From Pseudomonas asiatica (GTDB taxonomy: Bacteria; Pseudomonadota; Gammaproteobacteria; Pseudomonadales; Pseudomonadaceae), in NCBI RefSeq assembly GCF_009932335.1, contig NZ_BLJF01000001.1, positions 3,970,501 through 4,034,500 on the forward strand: DNA of 64,000 nt. The letters run 5' to 3'. The notes under the pieces were generated by a model. That model did not search any database. It had not been told where the DNA came from and saw only the letters and a program-made list of their open reading frames with translations. Below, in pieces: positions 10,007-18,622 of the stretch (positions are counted from its first letter, which is position 1; each line of letters opens with the position of its first letter). The position numbers and the translations under genes were made by a program.

Positions 10007-10100
10007 GGCCCTATCGCCGGCAAGCCAGCTCCCACAGGTTCCCCACTGGGCTCAGAGGCTGTGGGGTACCTGTGGGAGCTGGCTTGCCGGCGATAGGGCC
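10007..10100. repeat. REP pair (inverted), GCCGGCAAGCCAGCTCCCAC family
   Basis: Two 33-bp perfectly complementary arms (10007-10039 and 10068-10100) enclose a 28-bp loop. The core GCCGGCAAGCCAGCTCCCAC is the common P. putida REP sequence. It lies between the terminator and the di-haem gene. Confidence 0.9.
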
Positions 10101-10229
10101 CGACCAGGCAACCACAAACCATGGCCAACTGACACCGATTTCATCCAGCAATTGCAAATTGCTCTTATTCAAACTCCCTCACCCTGCTAAGCTTGCACGC
10201 CGGTTTTTCGCTCACGCCCAGGATTTTCG

Positions 10230-11657
10230 ATGTCCTTGTCGCTGTCCCGACTCTCCCCCCTGCTGCTGGCCTTTGCCCTTGCCGCCTGCGATGACGCCCC
10301 GCGTTTCACCCAGGCCGAGCCCGGCGAAGCGTTGTCGGGCGGCAAAGCCACCGTGCAGCGCACTGACCGCAATGCCTATTCCCTGCCCTCGGCCAACCTC
10401 TCGCCCGAGCGGCGCCTGGATTTCGCCGTAGGCAACAGTTTCTTCCGCAACCCCTGGGTGATCGCCCCGTCCACTACCACCGCCCGTGACGGCCTGGGGC
10501 CGCTGTTCAATACCAATGCCTGCCAGAACTGCCACGTGCGCGACGGCCGCGGCCACCCGCCAGAGCCGGGCGACAGCAACGCCGTATCGATGCTGGTACG
10601 CCTGTCGATCCCCGACCAGCCCTACCTGGCCAAGGTGGTCGAACGCCTCGGCGTGGTGCCGGAGCCGGTCTATGGCACCCAGCTGCAGGACATGGCCATC
10701 CCCGGCGTGACGCCGGAAGGCAAGGTGCGGGTCAGCTACACCAGCGAAACGGTGTCGTTCGAGGATGGCCACCAGGTCGAGCTGCGCAAGCCGGCCCTGC
10801 AGATCACCCAGCTCGGCTATGGCGTGATGCACCCCGACACGCGCTTTTCGGCGCGGGTGGCGCCGCCGATGATCGGCTTGGGCCTGCTCGAAGCCATCCC
10901 CGAGGCCGACCTGCTGGCCAACGAGGATCCCGACGACCGCAACCGCGACGGCATCCGCGGCCGGGCCAACCGGGTGTGGGATGACGCCCAGGGCAAAACC
11001 GTGGTCGGCCGCTTCGGCTGGAAGGCCGGGCAGCCCAACGTCAACCAGCAGAACGTGCATGCCTTTGCCGGCGACATGGGCCTGACCACCACCCTGCAGC
11101 CCAACGATGACTGCACCCAGGCGCAGTCCGACTGCCTGGCCGCGCCCAACGGCGACGGTGCCGATGGCGAAAAGGAGGTCAGCGACAACATCCTGCGCCT
11201 GGTTACCTTCTACACGCGCAACCTGGCCGTACCGGCCCGACGCGACGTGGGCTCGCCGCAGGTGCTGGCGGGCAAGAACCTGTTCTACCAGGCCGGCTGC
11301 CAGGGCTGCCATACACCGCAGTTCACCACAGCCGCCAATGCCGCCGAGCCGGAGCTGGCCAACCAGTTGATCCGTCCTTACAGCGACCTGCTGTTGCATG
11401 ACATGGGCCCGGGCCTGGCCGACGAGCGCACCGAATTCGCCGCCAACGGCCAGGACTGGCGCACCCCGCCACTGTGGGGCATCGGCCTGAGCGAAACGGT
11501 CAGTGGCCACAGCCAGTTCCTGCACGACGGCCGCGCCCGCAACCTGCTCGAGGCCGTGCTCTGGCACGGTGGCGAGGCCGAGTCGGCACGCAATTTCGTA
11601 CTCACTTTCAATGCCGAGCAGCGTGCCGCGTTGCTGGCTTTCCTGAACTCACTTTAA
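10230..11657 (+). CDS. Di-haem oxidoreductase (DUF1111 family) lipoprotein
   Basis: A 475-residue secreted c-type cytochrome. The signal peptide ends in LAAC, suggesting a lipoprotein. Two haem-binding CxxCH motifs are visible, CQNCH at residues 98-102 and CQGCH at 357-361, as expected for the di-haem DUF1111 family distantly related to MauG and cytochrome c peroxidases. It is followed after 20 bp by a second imelysin and then a DUF1513 gene, a conserved order in Pseudomonas. The set may carry out periplasmic redox handling of iron or another metal (inference); no substrate has been established for this family. Confidence 0.85.
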   Translation: MSLSLSRLSPLLLAFALAACDDAPRFTQAEPGEALSGGKATVQRTDRNAYSLPSANLSPERRLDFAVGNSFFRNPWVIAPSTTTARDGLGPLFNTNACQNCHVRDGRGHPPEPGDSNAVSMLVRLSIPDQPYLAKVVERLGVVPEPVYGTQLQDMAIPGVTPEGKVRVSYTSETVSFEDGHQVELRKPALQITQLGYGVMHPDTRFSARVAPPMIGLGLLEAIPEADLLANEDPDDRNRDGIRGRANRVWDDAQGKTVVGRFGWKAGQPNVNQQNVHAFAGDMGLTTTLQPNDDCTQAQSDCLAAPNGDGADGEKEVSDNILRLVTFYTRNLAVPARRDVGSPQVLAGKNLFYQAGCQGCHTPQFTTAANAAEPELANQLIRPYSDLLLHDMGPGLADERTEFAANGQDWRTPPLWGIGLSETVSGHSQFLHDGRARNLLEAVLWHGGEAESARNFVLTFNAEQRAALLAFLNSL

Positions 11658-11677
11658 AAAGCGCAAAGGAGCCGGGC

Positions 11678-12742
11678 ATGTTCCGACCCAAACTGTTGTT
11701 CACCAGCCTCGCCGCACTCGCCCTCGGCGCCTGCTCGCCGCAGGACCCGCAAGCCGTGACCTCCGCTGCCATCGCCAAGCAGGTGATCCTGCCCACCTAC
11801 AGCCGCTGGGTCGAAGCCGACCGCACGCTGGCCGCCAGCGCCCTGGCCTACTGCGAAGGCAAGGAAACCCTGGACAAGGCCCGTGCCGACTTCCTCAATG
11901 CGCAAAAAGCCTGGGCCGAGCTGCAACCGCTGCTGGTCGGCCCGCTGGCCGAAGGCAACCGCGCCTGGCAAGTACAGTTCTGGCCCGACAAGAAGAACCT
12001 GGTCGGCCGCCAGGTCGAGCAGCTGGTCAACGCAGACCAGCCGGTCGATGCCGCGGCCTTGGGCAAGGCCAGCGTGGTGGTGCGTGGCCTGTCGGCCTAC
12101 GAGTACATCCTGTTCGACAGCAAGCCGGACATCGCCACTGCCGAGCAGAAAGCCCGCTACTGCCCGTTGCTGGTGGCCATCGGTGAACACCAGAAAACCC
12201 TGGCCGAAGAGATCCTCAAGGGCTGGAACAGCACCGACGGCATGCTCTCGCAGATGACCAAGTTCCCCAACCAGCGCTACGCCGACTCCCACGAGGCCAT
12301 CGCCGACCTGCTGCGCGCCCAGGTCACCGCCCTGGACAGCCTGAAGAAAAAGCTCGGTGCGCCGATGGGCCGCCAGAGCAAGGGCATTCCGCAGCCACTG
12401 CAGGCCGAAGCCTGGCGCAGCCACAGCTCGCTCAAGAGCCTGGAGGCCAGCCTCAAGGCCGCCGAAGCGGTCTGGGTCGGGGTCGACAACCAAGGCCTGC
12501 GCGGCTTGCTGTCCAGCGATCAGAAAGCCCTGGCAGACAAGATCGACGTCGCCTACGCTGCCTCGCTCAAACTGCTGGCCGACAACCAGAAAACCTTGGG
12601 CGAGCTGCTGGCCGACGACGCTGGCCAGCAAACCCTGAACCAGATCTACGACAGCCTCAACGTCGTCCACCGCCTGCACGAAGGCGAGCTGGCCAAGGCG
12701 TTGAACATCCAGCTGGGCTTCAATGCCAACGACGGTGACTGA
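11678..12742 (+). CDS. Second imelysin-family lipoprotein with altered GxHxxE motif
   Basis: A 354-residue imelysin-like lipoprotein with lipobox LGAC near residue 19 and AAAGGA 7 nt before the chosen ATG (the frame stays open upstream inside the previous gene). It shares the helical-bundle pattern of imelysins, including QKAWAELQPLLVGPL and a C-terminal NQIYDSLNVVHRLHEGELAKAL. At the position of the GxHxxE motif it reads G137-L-S-A-Y-E142, so the histidine is missing and metal binding is likely changed. It is flanked at 20 bp by the di-haem gene and at 2 bp by the DUF1513 gene, indicating one operon. Confidence 0.82.
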   Translation: MFRPKLLFTSLAALALGACSPQDPQAVTSAAIAKQVILPTYSRWVEADRTLAASALAYCEGKETLDKARADFLNAQKAWAELQPLLVGPLAEGNRAWQVQFWPDKKNLVGRQVEQLVNADQPVDAAALGKASVVVRGLSAYEYILFDSKPDIATAEQKARYCPLLVAIGEHQKTLAEEILKGWNSTDGMLSQMTKFPNQRYADSHEAIADLLRAQVTALDSLKKKLGAPMGRQSKGIPQPLQAEAWRSHSSLKSLEASLKAAEAVWVGVDNQGLRGLLSSDQKALADKIDVAYAASLKLLADNQKTLGELLADDAGQQTLNQIYDSLNVVHRLHEGELAKALNIQLGFNANDGD

Positions 12743-12744
12743 TC

Positions 12745-13842
12745 ATGCTGCGACGCCAGGCCCTCAAACTCGGTAGCGTATTGCTCAGCGCCCTCACCCT
12801 GGGCGGCTGGAGCCTGTTCCGCAACAAAGGCAGCGAGCCCCTGCTGCTGTCGGCGCGTGACGACGGCGACGGCAAGCACTATGCGGTCGCGTTCCGCCTG
12901 GACGGCACCCAGGTGTTCAGCACCCAGGTCGCCCAACGTTGCCATGCCATCATCCATCACCCGGACCTGCCGATCGCCCTGTTCGTCGCCCGCCGTCCCG
13001 GCACCGAAAGCTACCTGGTCGACCTGCGCGACGGGCGCCTGCTGCAAACCGTCACCTCGCAGCCGAACCGGCACTTCTACGGCCACGCGGTCATCCACAA
13101 AGGTGGCGAATGGCTGTATGCCACCGAGAACGACACCACCGACCCGGGGCGTGGCGTACTCGGCGTGTACCGCTTCGAAGGCGAGCGCCTGGTGCACAGC
13201 GGGGAGATTCCGACCCACGGCATCGGCCCGCACGAAGTGGCCTGGCTGCCGGACGGCGAAACGCTGATCGTGGCCAACGGCGGTATCCGCACCGAAGCCG
13301 AAAGCCGGGTGGAGATGAACCTCGACGCCATGGAACCGAGCCTGGTGCTGATGCAGCGCGACGGCACCCTGCTGAGCAAGGAAACCCTGGCCCAGCAGAT
13401 GAACAGCGTGCGCCACCTGGCGGTGGGCAGCGATGGCACCATCGCCGCCTGCCAGCAGTTCATGGGCGATGCCGATGAAACCGCCGAATTGCTGGCGATC
13501 AAGCGCCCTGGCGAGCCGTTCAAGGCCTTCCCGGTACCGGAGCGGCAGTTGCAGGCCATGGCCCAGTACACCGCCAGCGTGGCTATCCACAGCGAGCTGC
13601 GGCTGGTCGCGCTGACCGCGCCACGGGCCAACCGCCTGTTTGTCTGGGACCTGGACAGCGGCGCGGTGCGGCTGGATGCGCCAATGCCCGATTGCGCGGG
13701 GGTGGGCGCGGTACAGGACGGCTTTGTCGTCACCTCCGGGCAGGGCCGTTGCCGGTTCTATGATTGCCGCAAGGCCGAACTGGTCGGGCAACCGATGAAC
13801 CTGCCGTCCGGTTTCTGGGACAACCACCTGCATCTCGTCTGA
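12745..13842 (+). CDS. DUF1513 beta-propeller-like protein
   Basis: A 365-residue protein whose start, LRRQALKLGSVLLSALTLGG, resembles a weak twin-arginine signal. The body has repeated strand patterns ending in DG or GE turns, with GHAVIHKGGEWLYATENDT, GIGPHEVAWLPDGETLIVANGG and MNSVRHLAVGSDGTI, which are typical of DUF1513 propellers. It starts 2 bp after the second imelysin and closes the operon. The function is unknown; a Tat signal would imply folding or cofactor insertion before export to the periplasm where its partners act. Confidence 0.8.
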   Translation: MLRRQALKLGSVLLSALTLGGWSLFRNKGSEPLLLSARDDGDGKHYAVAFRLDGTQVFSTQVAQRCHAIIHHPDLPIALFVARRPGTESYLVDLRDGRLLQTVTSQPNRHFYGHAVIHKGGEWLYATENDTTDPGRGVLGVYRFEGERLVHSGEIPTHGIGPHEVAWLPDGETLIVANGGIRTEAESRVEMNLDAMEPSLVLMQRDGTLLSKETLAQQMNSVRHLAVGSDGTIAACQQFMGDADETAELLAIKRPGEPFKAFPVPERQLQAMAQYTASVAIHSELRLVALTAPRANRLFVWDLDSGAVRLDAPMPDCAGVGAVQDGFVVTSGQGRCRFYDCRKAELVGQPMNLPSGFWDNHLHLV

Positions 13843-13861
13843 TTTTCGGGTTGGCTGTACT

Positions 13862-13953
13862 GGCCCCTTCGCGGCTAAAGCCGCTCCCACAGGAATAGCG
13901 CAACCCGCTGACTGCGCGGCCCCTGCGGGAGCGGCTTTAGCCGCGAAGGGGCC
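13862..13953. repeat. REP pair after the DUF1513 gene
   Basis: Arms beginning GGCCCCTTCGCGGCTAAAGC (13862) and ending with its near-perfect complement (13953) enclose an unrelated loop. Same general architecture as the other pairs but a different stem sequence. It lies 20 bp after the stop codon. Confidence 0.85.
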
Positions 13954-14075
13954 GGCCCAGGCATTCCACTCCCCTTCCCCCAAAAAACAGTCAATACTTC
14001 CCCCATCCACACGTGGGCAGGATCGCCCGTTGTCGTGTCTAAGCGAATAACAACCGCATCCAAGGAACCGGACCT

Positions 14076-15224
14076 ATGCTGCGCCGCCGCATGCTCATCA
14101 TGTTGGCCGTGGTTCTGCTGATCGTGCTGGCCCTGGGGGGCTACAAAGCCTTTTCGATCTACCAGCAGATCCAGATGTTCACTGCCCCCAAGCCGCCCAT
14201 CACCGTGGCGGCCGCCTTGGCCGAACAGCGCCCGTGGCAAGAGCGCCTGCCCGCCGTCGGCAGCCTCAAGGCGCTACAGGGCGTTGAACTGAGCCTGGAA
14301 GTGGAAGGCATCGTCAAGGCCCTGCATTTCGACTCAGGCCAGCAGGTCAAGGCCGGGCAACTGTTGCTGCAACTCAACGACGACCAGGAAACCGCCCTGC
14401 TCGGCACCGCCCAGGCCGACCTGGGCCTGGCCAAGGTAGATTTCGGCCGTGGCAGCCAGCTGGTCGGCGACTCGGCCATCTCCCGCGGCGAATTCGACCG
14501 CCTCACCGCCCAGTACCGGCGCAATCAGGCGGTGGTCGACCAGCTCAAGGCATCGAAGACCAAGAAGAGCATCAGCGCTCCGTTCAGCGGCACCATCGGC
14601 ATTCGCCAAGTGGACGTCGGCGACTATCTGGCCGCCGGCACGGTGATCGCCACCCTGCAGGACACATCCAGCCTCTACGTCGACTTCAACGTACCGGAAC
14701 AGGCCCTGCCACACCTCAGCCTGGGCCAGCAGGTGCTGGTGCAGGTGGCCGCCTACCCGGGCCAGACCTTCCCCGCCAGCCTCAGCGCCATCAACCCCAA
14801 GGTCGAGGAAACCACGCGCAACCTGCTGGTGCGCGCAACCATGGCCAACCCGGACAGCAAGCTGCTGCCGGGCATGTTCGCCAGCCTGCTGATCCTGTTA
14901 CCCAACCCGCAGCCACAAGTGGTGGTGCCTGAAAGCGCCATCACCTACACCCTGTATGGCAACTCGGTGTATGTCGCAACGCCGAAAAAGGACAAGGACG
15001 GCAAGCCACTAAACGACGACAAGGGCCAGCCGCAGCTCACCGCCGAGCAGCGCGCGGTGCAGACCGGCGAGCGCCGTGACGGCGTGGTGGTGGTCAGCAA
15101 GGGCCTGCAGGCCGGGGAACAGGTGGTCACCGCCGGCCAACTGAAGCTCACCCCCGGCGCCGCGATCCGCATCGGCCAGGACAAAGCCCTCAAGCCCGCA
15201 CAGGGCACGCCGGGCAAGGACTGA
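14076..15224 (+). CDS. RND efflux periplasmic adaptor (membrane fusion) protein
   Basis: A 382-residue adaptor with one N-terminal membrane anchor (residues about 7-25), a barrel-sandwich/lipoyl region with the typical VEGIVKALHFDSGQQVKAGQLLLQL and SAPFSGTIGIRQVDVGDYLAAG halves, a short alpha-hairpin between them, and a beta-barrel (LYVDFNVPEQALPHL, LLPGMFASL). It connects an RND pump to an outer-membrane channel. It lies 12 bp upstream of the RND gene, and no outer-membrane factor gene follows, so a TolC/OprM-type partner must be encoded elsewhere. The exported substrate is unknown. Confidence 0.88.
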   Translation: MLRRRMLIMLAVVLLIVLALGGYKAFSIYQQIQMFTAPKPPITVAAALAEQRPWQERLPAVGSLKALQGVELSLEVEGIVKALHFDSGQQVKAGQLLLQLNDDQETALLGTAQADLGLAKVDFGRGSQLVGDSAISRGEFDRLTAQYRRNQAVVDQLKASKTKKSISAPFSGTIGIRQVDVGDYLAAGTVIATLQDTSSLYVDFNVPEQALPHLSLGQQVLVQVAAYPGQTFPASLSAINPKVEETTRNLLVRATMANPDSKLLPGMFASLLILLPNPQPQVVVPESAITYTLYGNSVYVATPKKDKDGKPLNDDKGQPQLTAEQRAVQTGERRDGVVVVSKGLQAGEQVVTAGQLKLTPGAAIRIGQDKALKPAQGTPGKD

Positions 15225-15236
15225 CAGGAGGCTGGC

Positions 15237-18200
15237 ATGGCGTTCACCGACCCGTTCATCCGCCGCCCGGTGCTGGCCAGCGTGGTGAGCCTGCTGATCC
15301 TGCTGCTGGGCTTCCAGGCCTGGAACAAGCTGCAGATCCGCCAGTATCCGCAAATGGAAAATGCCCTGATCACGGTAACCACCGCCTACCCCGGCGCCAA
15401 CGCCGAGACCATCCAGGGCTATATCACCCAGCCGCTGCAGCAAAGCCTGGCCAGCGCCGAAGGCATCGACTACATGACCTCGGTGAGCAGACAGAACTTC
15501 TCGATCATTTCCATCTACGCCCGCATCGGCGCCGACAGCGACCGGTTGTTCACCGAACTGCTGGCCAAGGCCAACGAAGTGCGCAACAAGCTGCCCCAGG
15601 ACTCGGAAGACCCGGTACTGAGCAAGGAAGCCGCCGATGCTTCGGCGCTTATGTACATCAGTTTCTACAGCAAAGAGATGAGCAACCCGCAAATCACCGA
15701 CTACCTGTCGCGGGTGATCCAGCCCAAGCTGGCGACCCTGCCGGGCATGGCCGAAGCGGAAATCCTCGGCAACCAGGTATTCGCCATGCGCATCTGGATC
15801 GACCCGGTGAAACTGGCGGGCTATGGCCTGTCTGCCATCGACGTGACCAATGCCGTGCGCCGCTACAACTTCCTTTCCGCGGCCGGCGAGGTGAAGGGTG
15901 AATACGTGGTCACCAGCATCAACGCCAGCACCGAGCTGAAGTCGGCCGAGGCGTTCGCCGCCCTGCCGGTCAAGACCAGTGGCGACAGCCGCGTGCTGCT
16001 TGGCGATGTGGCGCGGGTCGAGATGGGGGCGGAAAACTACGATACGGTCAGCTCGTTCGACGGCACCCCATCGGTGTACATCGGCATCAAGGCCACACCA
16101 GCCGCCAACCCGCTGGACGTCATCAAGGAAGTGCGGCGCATCATGCCCGAGCTGGAAAGCCAGCTGCCCTCGGCGCTGAAGGTATCGATCGCCTATGACG
16201 CCACGCTTTTCATCCAGGCCTCCATCGACGAAGTGATCAAGACCCTCGGCGAAGCTGTACTGATCGTCATCGTGGTGGTGTTCCTGTTCCTCGGTGCCCT
16301 GCGTTCGGTGCTGATTCCGGTGGTGACCATTCCGCTGTCGATGATCGGCGTGCTGTTCTTCATGCAGATGATGGGCTATTCGCTCAATCTGCTGACCCTG
16401 CTGGCCATGGTGCTGGCCATCGGGCTGGTGGTGGACGACGCGATTGTCGTGGTGGAGAACATCCACCGGCACATGGAAGAAGGCAAGTCGCCGTTCGACG
16501 CCGCCCTCGAGGGCGCCCGCGAAATCGCCATGCCGGTGGTGTCGATGACCATCACCCTGGCGGCGGTGTATGCACCGATCGGCTTCCTCACCGGGCTGAC
16601 CGGCGCATTGTTCAAGGAATTTGCCCTGACCCTGGCCGGTGCGGTGATCATATCCGGCATCGTTGCCCTCACCCTGTCACCAATGATGTGCGCGCTGCTG
16701 CTGCGTCAGGAACAGAACCCCAGCGGCCTGGCCCACCGCCTGGACGTGCTGTTCGAACGCCTGAAGGTGCGCTACCAGCGCCTGCTGCACACCACCCTCG
16801 ACAGCCGGCCCGTCGTGCTGGTGTTTGCCGTGATCATTCTGTGCCTGATTCCGGTACTGCTGAAGTTCACCCAGAACGAACTGGCGCCCAACGAAGACCA
16901 GGGGGTGATCTTCATGATGAGCAGTTCACCCCAGCCGGCCAACCTTGATTACCTCAACGCCTATACCGACGAATTCACCCCGCTGTTCAAGGCTTTCCCC
17001 GAGTATTACTCGTCGTTCCAGATCAACGGTTTCAATGGCGTGCAGACCGGCATCGGCGGCTTCCTGCTCAAACCCTGGAACGAGCGCGAGCGCACGCAGA
17101 TGGAGCTGCTGCCGCTGGTGCAGAGCAAGCTCGAAGAAATCAGTGGCCTGCAGATCTTCGGCTTCAACCTGCCGTCGCTGCCCGGCACCGGCGAGGGCCT
17201 GCCATTCCAGTTCGTGATCAACAGCGCTGGCGACTACCCGGCACTGCTGGATGTGGCCCAGCGCATCAAGGCCCGCGCCCAGGAATCCGGCAAGTTCGCC
17301 TTCCTCGACATCGACCTGGCCTTCGACAAGCCCGAGGTGGTGGTGGATATCGACCGGGCCAAGGCGGCGCAGATGGGGGTGTCGATGGACACCTTGGGCA
17401 GCACCCTGGCGACCTTGCTGGGCGAGGCGGAAATCAACCGCTTCACCCTCGAAGGCCGCAGCTACAAGGTGATTGCCCAGGTCGAGCGGCCTTACCGCGA
17501 CAACCCCGGCTGGCTGAACAACTACTACGTGAAGAACGACCAGGGCCAGCTGCTGCCACTATCCACCCTGATCACCCTCACCGACCGCGCCCGCCCGCGC
17601 CAGCTCAACCAGTTCCAGCAGCTGAACTCGGCGATCATCCAGGGCGTGCCCATGGTCAGCCTGGGCGAGGCGCTGCAGACCGTACAGGGCCTCGCCCGCG
17701 AGGAGGCTCCGGAAGGTTTCGCCTTCGACTATGCCGGCGTGGCGCGCCAGTACGTGCAGGAAGGCAGCGCGCTGTGGGTGACCTTCGGCCTGGCATTGGC
17801 GATCATCTTCCTGGTGCTGGCGGCGCAGTTCGAAAGCTTCCGCGACCCACTGGTAATACTGGTGACGGTGCCGTTGTCGATCTGTGGCGCGCTGCTGCCA
17901 CTGTTCCTTGGCGTATCGAGCATGAATATCTACACCCAGGTCGGGCTGGTGACACTGATTGGGCTGATCAGCAAGCACGGCATCCTGATTGTCGAGTTCG
18001 CCAACCAGTTACGTGAGGAGCGCGGCATGAGTGTGCGCGAGGCGATCGAGGAAGCCGCGGCGATTCGGCTGCGGCCGGTGCTGATGACTACGGCAGCGAT
18101 GGTATTTGGCATGGTACCGCTGATCCTGGCGACTGGTGCGGGGGCGGTCAGCCGCTTTGACATCGGTACGGTGATTGCCACCGGGATGTCGATTGGTACG

Positions 18201-18281
18201 CTATTTACCCTGTTCGTGTTGCCTTGTATCTACACCCTGCTGGCGCACAAGGCGGTTGCCAGGGAAACATCGGTTGCCTGA
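15237..18281 (+). CDS. RND multidrug efflux permease (HAE-1 type)
   Basis: A 1014-residue proton-driven inner-membrane transporter with the duplicated RND layout: TM1 at the N-terminus, a large periplasmic loop, TM2-6 at about 335-490, a second loop, and TM8-12 near the C-terminus. The proton-relay aspartates of TM4 are D400-D401 in IGLVVDDAIVVVEN. Start preceded by AGGAGG. Together with the adaptor it forms a two-gene unit matching the position of PA4374-PA4375 next to the imelysin operon. It resembles MexK/MexW-like pumps, but specificity cannot be read. A perfect hairpin follows 2 bp after the stop. Confidence 0.9.
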   Translation: MAFTDPFIRRPVLASVVSLLILLLGFQAWNKLQIRQYPQMENALITVTTAYPGANAETIQGYITQPLQQSLASAEGIDYMTSVSRQNFSIISIYARIGADSDRLFTELLAKANEVRNKLPQDSEDPVLSKEAADASALMYISFYSKEMSNPQITDYLSRVIQPKLATLPGMAEAEILGNQVFAMRIWIDPVKLAGYGLSAIDVTNAVRRYNFLSAAGEVKGEYVVTSINASTELKSAEAFAALPVKTSGDSRVLLGDVARVEMGAENYDTVSSFDGTPSVYIGIKATPAANPLDVIKEVRRIMPELESQLPSALKVSIAYDATLFIQASIDEVIKTLGEAVLIVIVVVFLFLGALRSVLIPVVTIPLSMIGVLFFMQMMGYSLNLLTLLAMVLAIGLVVDDAIVVVENIHRHMEEGKSPFDAALEGAREIAMPVVSMTITLAAVYAPIGFLTGLTGALFKEFALTLAGAVIISGIVALTLSPMMCALLLRQEQNPSGLAHRLDVLFERLKVRYQRLLHTTLDSRPVVLVFAVIILCLIPVLLKFTQNELAPNEDQGVIFMMSSSPQPANLDYLNAYTDEFTPLFKAFPEYYSSFQINGFNGVQTGIGGFLLKPWNERERTQMELLPLVQSKLEEISGLQIFGFNLPSLPGTGEGLPFQFVINSAGDYPALLDVAQRIKARAQESGKFAFLDIDLAFDKPEVVVDIDRAKAAQMGVSMDTLGSTLATLLGEAEINRFTLEGRSYKVIAQVERPYRDNPGWLNNYYVKNDQGQLLPLSTLITLTDRARPRQLNQFQQLNSAIIQGVPMVSLGEALQTVQGLAREEAPEGFAFDYAGVARQYVQEGSALWVTFGLALAIIFLVLAAQFESFRDPLVILVTVPLSICGALLPLFLGVSSMNIYTQVGLVTLIGLISKHGILIVEFANQLREERGMSVREAIEEAAAIRLRPVLMTTAAMVFGMVPLILATGAGAVSRFDIGTVIATGMSIGTLFTLFVLPCIYTLLAHKAVARETSVA

Positions 18282-18283
18282 AA

Positions 18284-18317
18284 CGGCCTCTTCGCGGGTA
18301 AACCCGCGAAGAGGCCG
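18284..18317. terminator. 16-bp perfect hairpin immediately after the RND gene
   Basis: CGGCCTCTTCGCGGGT (18284-18299), loop AA, and its exact complement (18302-18317) lie 2 bp after the stop codon. The sequence is the inner core of a REP element and lacks a T-run, so it is probably a REP-derived stem that protects the 3' end rather than a canonical terminator. Confidence 0.6.
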
Positions 18318-18333
18318 GCAAGGCAGAGGCAAA

Positions 18334-18371
18334 AATGCCATAGGCCCCGCGATCGCGAGGCCTCTGGCATT
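18334..18371 (-). terminator. Terminator of the methyltransferase-inaA operon
   Basis: AATGCCA (18334-18340) and TGGCATT (18365-18371), with further GGCC pairing inside, form a hairpin. Read on the minus strand the stem runs into a short T-run, 18 bp beyond the stop of the small minus-strand gene. Confidence 0.6.
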
Positions 18372-18388
18372 CCCACCTACCACCGGGT

Positions 18389-18622
18389 TCAACCGAACGG
18401 CCGCAACCCCTGGCGCATGCCGAACAGGAACAGCAACAGGTCCTGATCCGGCGCGGCCTCGGCCTGTTGCTGCGGTTTCACATCCCGCGGCAACGCGCAC
18501 TGGTCGGCCAGTTCGGCCTTGCTGAACACCGTCGGCCTCGGCTCCTCCCAGGCAGCCACCGCCACGGTGGTCACCGCCAGGCCAGCTACCAGGAACAAAG
18601 CTCGAGCTATTTCTAGTTTCAT
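18389..18622 (-). CDS. Small exported protein of unknown function
   Basis: A 77-residue protein starting MKLEIARALFLVAGLAVTTV, with a clear signal sequence or membrane anchor and probable cleavage after AVA (about residue 24). The rest (EEPRPTVFSKAELADQCALP) is charged and contains one cysteine; I do not recognise a family. Its ATG overlaps the stop of the upstream LPS-kinase-like gene as ATGA, so it is translationally coupled and belongs to the ColR-box operon. P. aeruginosa has a small hypothetical gene (PA4377) in the same position, supporting a real gene with an envelope role. Confidence 0.7.
   Translation of the reverse strand: MKLEIARALFLVAGLAVTTVAVAAWEEPRPTVFSKAELADQCALPRDVKPQQQAEAAPDQDLLLFLFGMRQGLRPFG

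Noticed and set aside
10007..10100. Repeated palindromes considered as CRISPR repeats
   Set aside because: The repeats are inverted pairs scattered one per gene gap, with no regular spacers and no cas genes. They are REP elements.
10160..10190. Near-palindrome GCAATTGCAAATTGC upstream of the di-haem gene as a second Fur box
   Set aside because: It matches the Fur consensus poorly; it may be another operator but there is no support.
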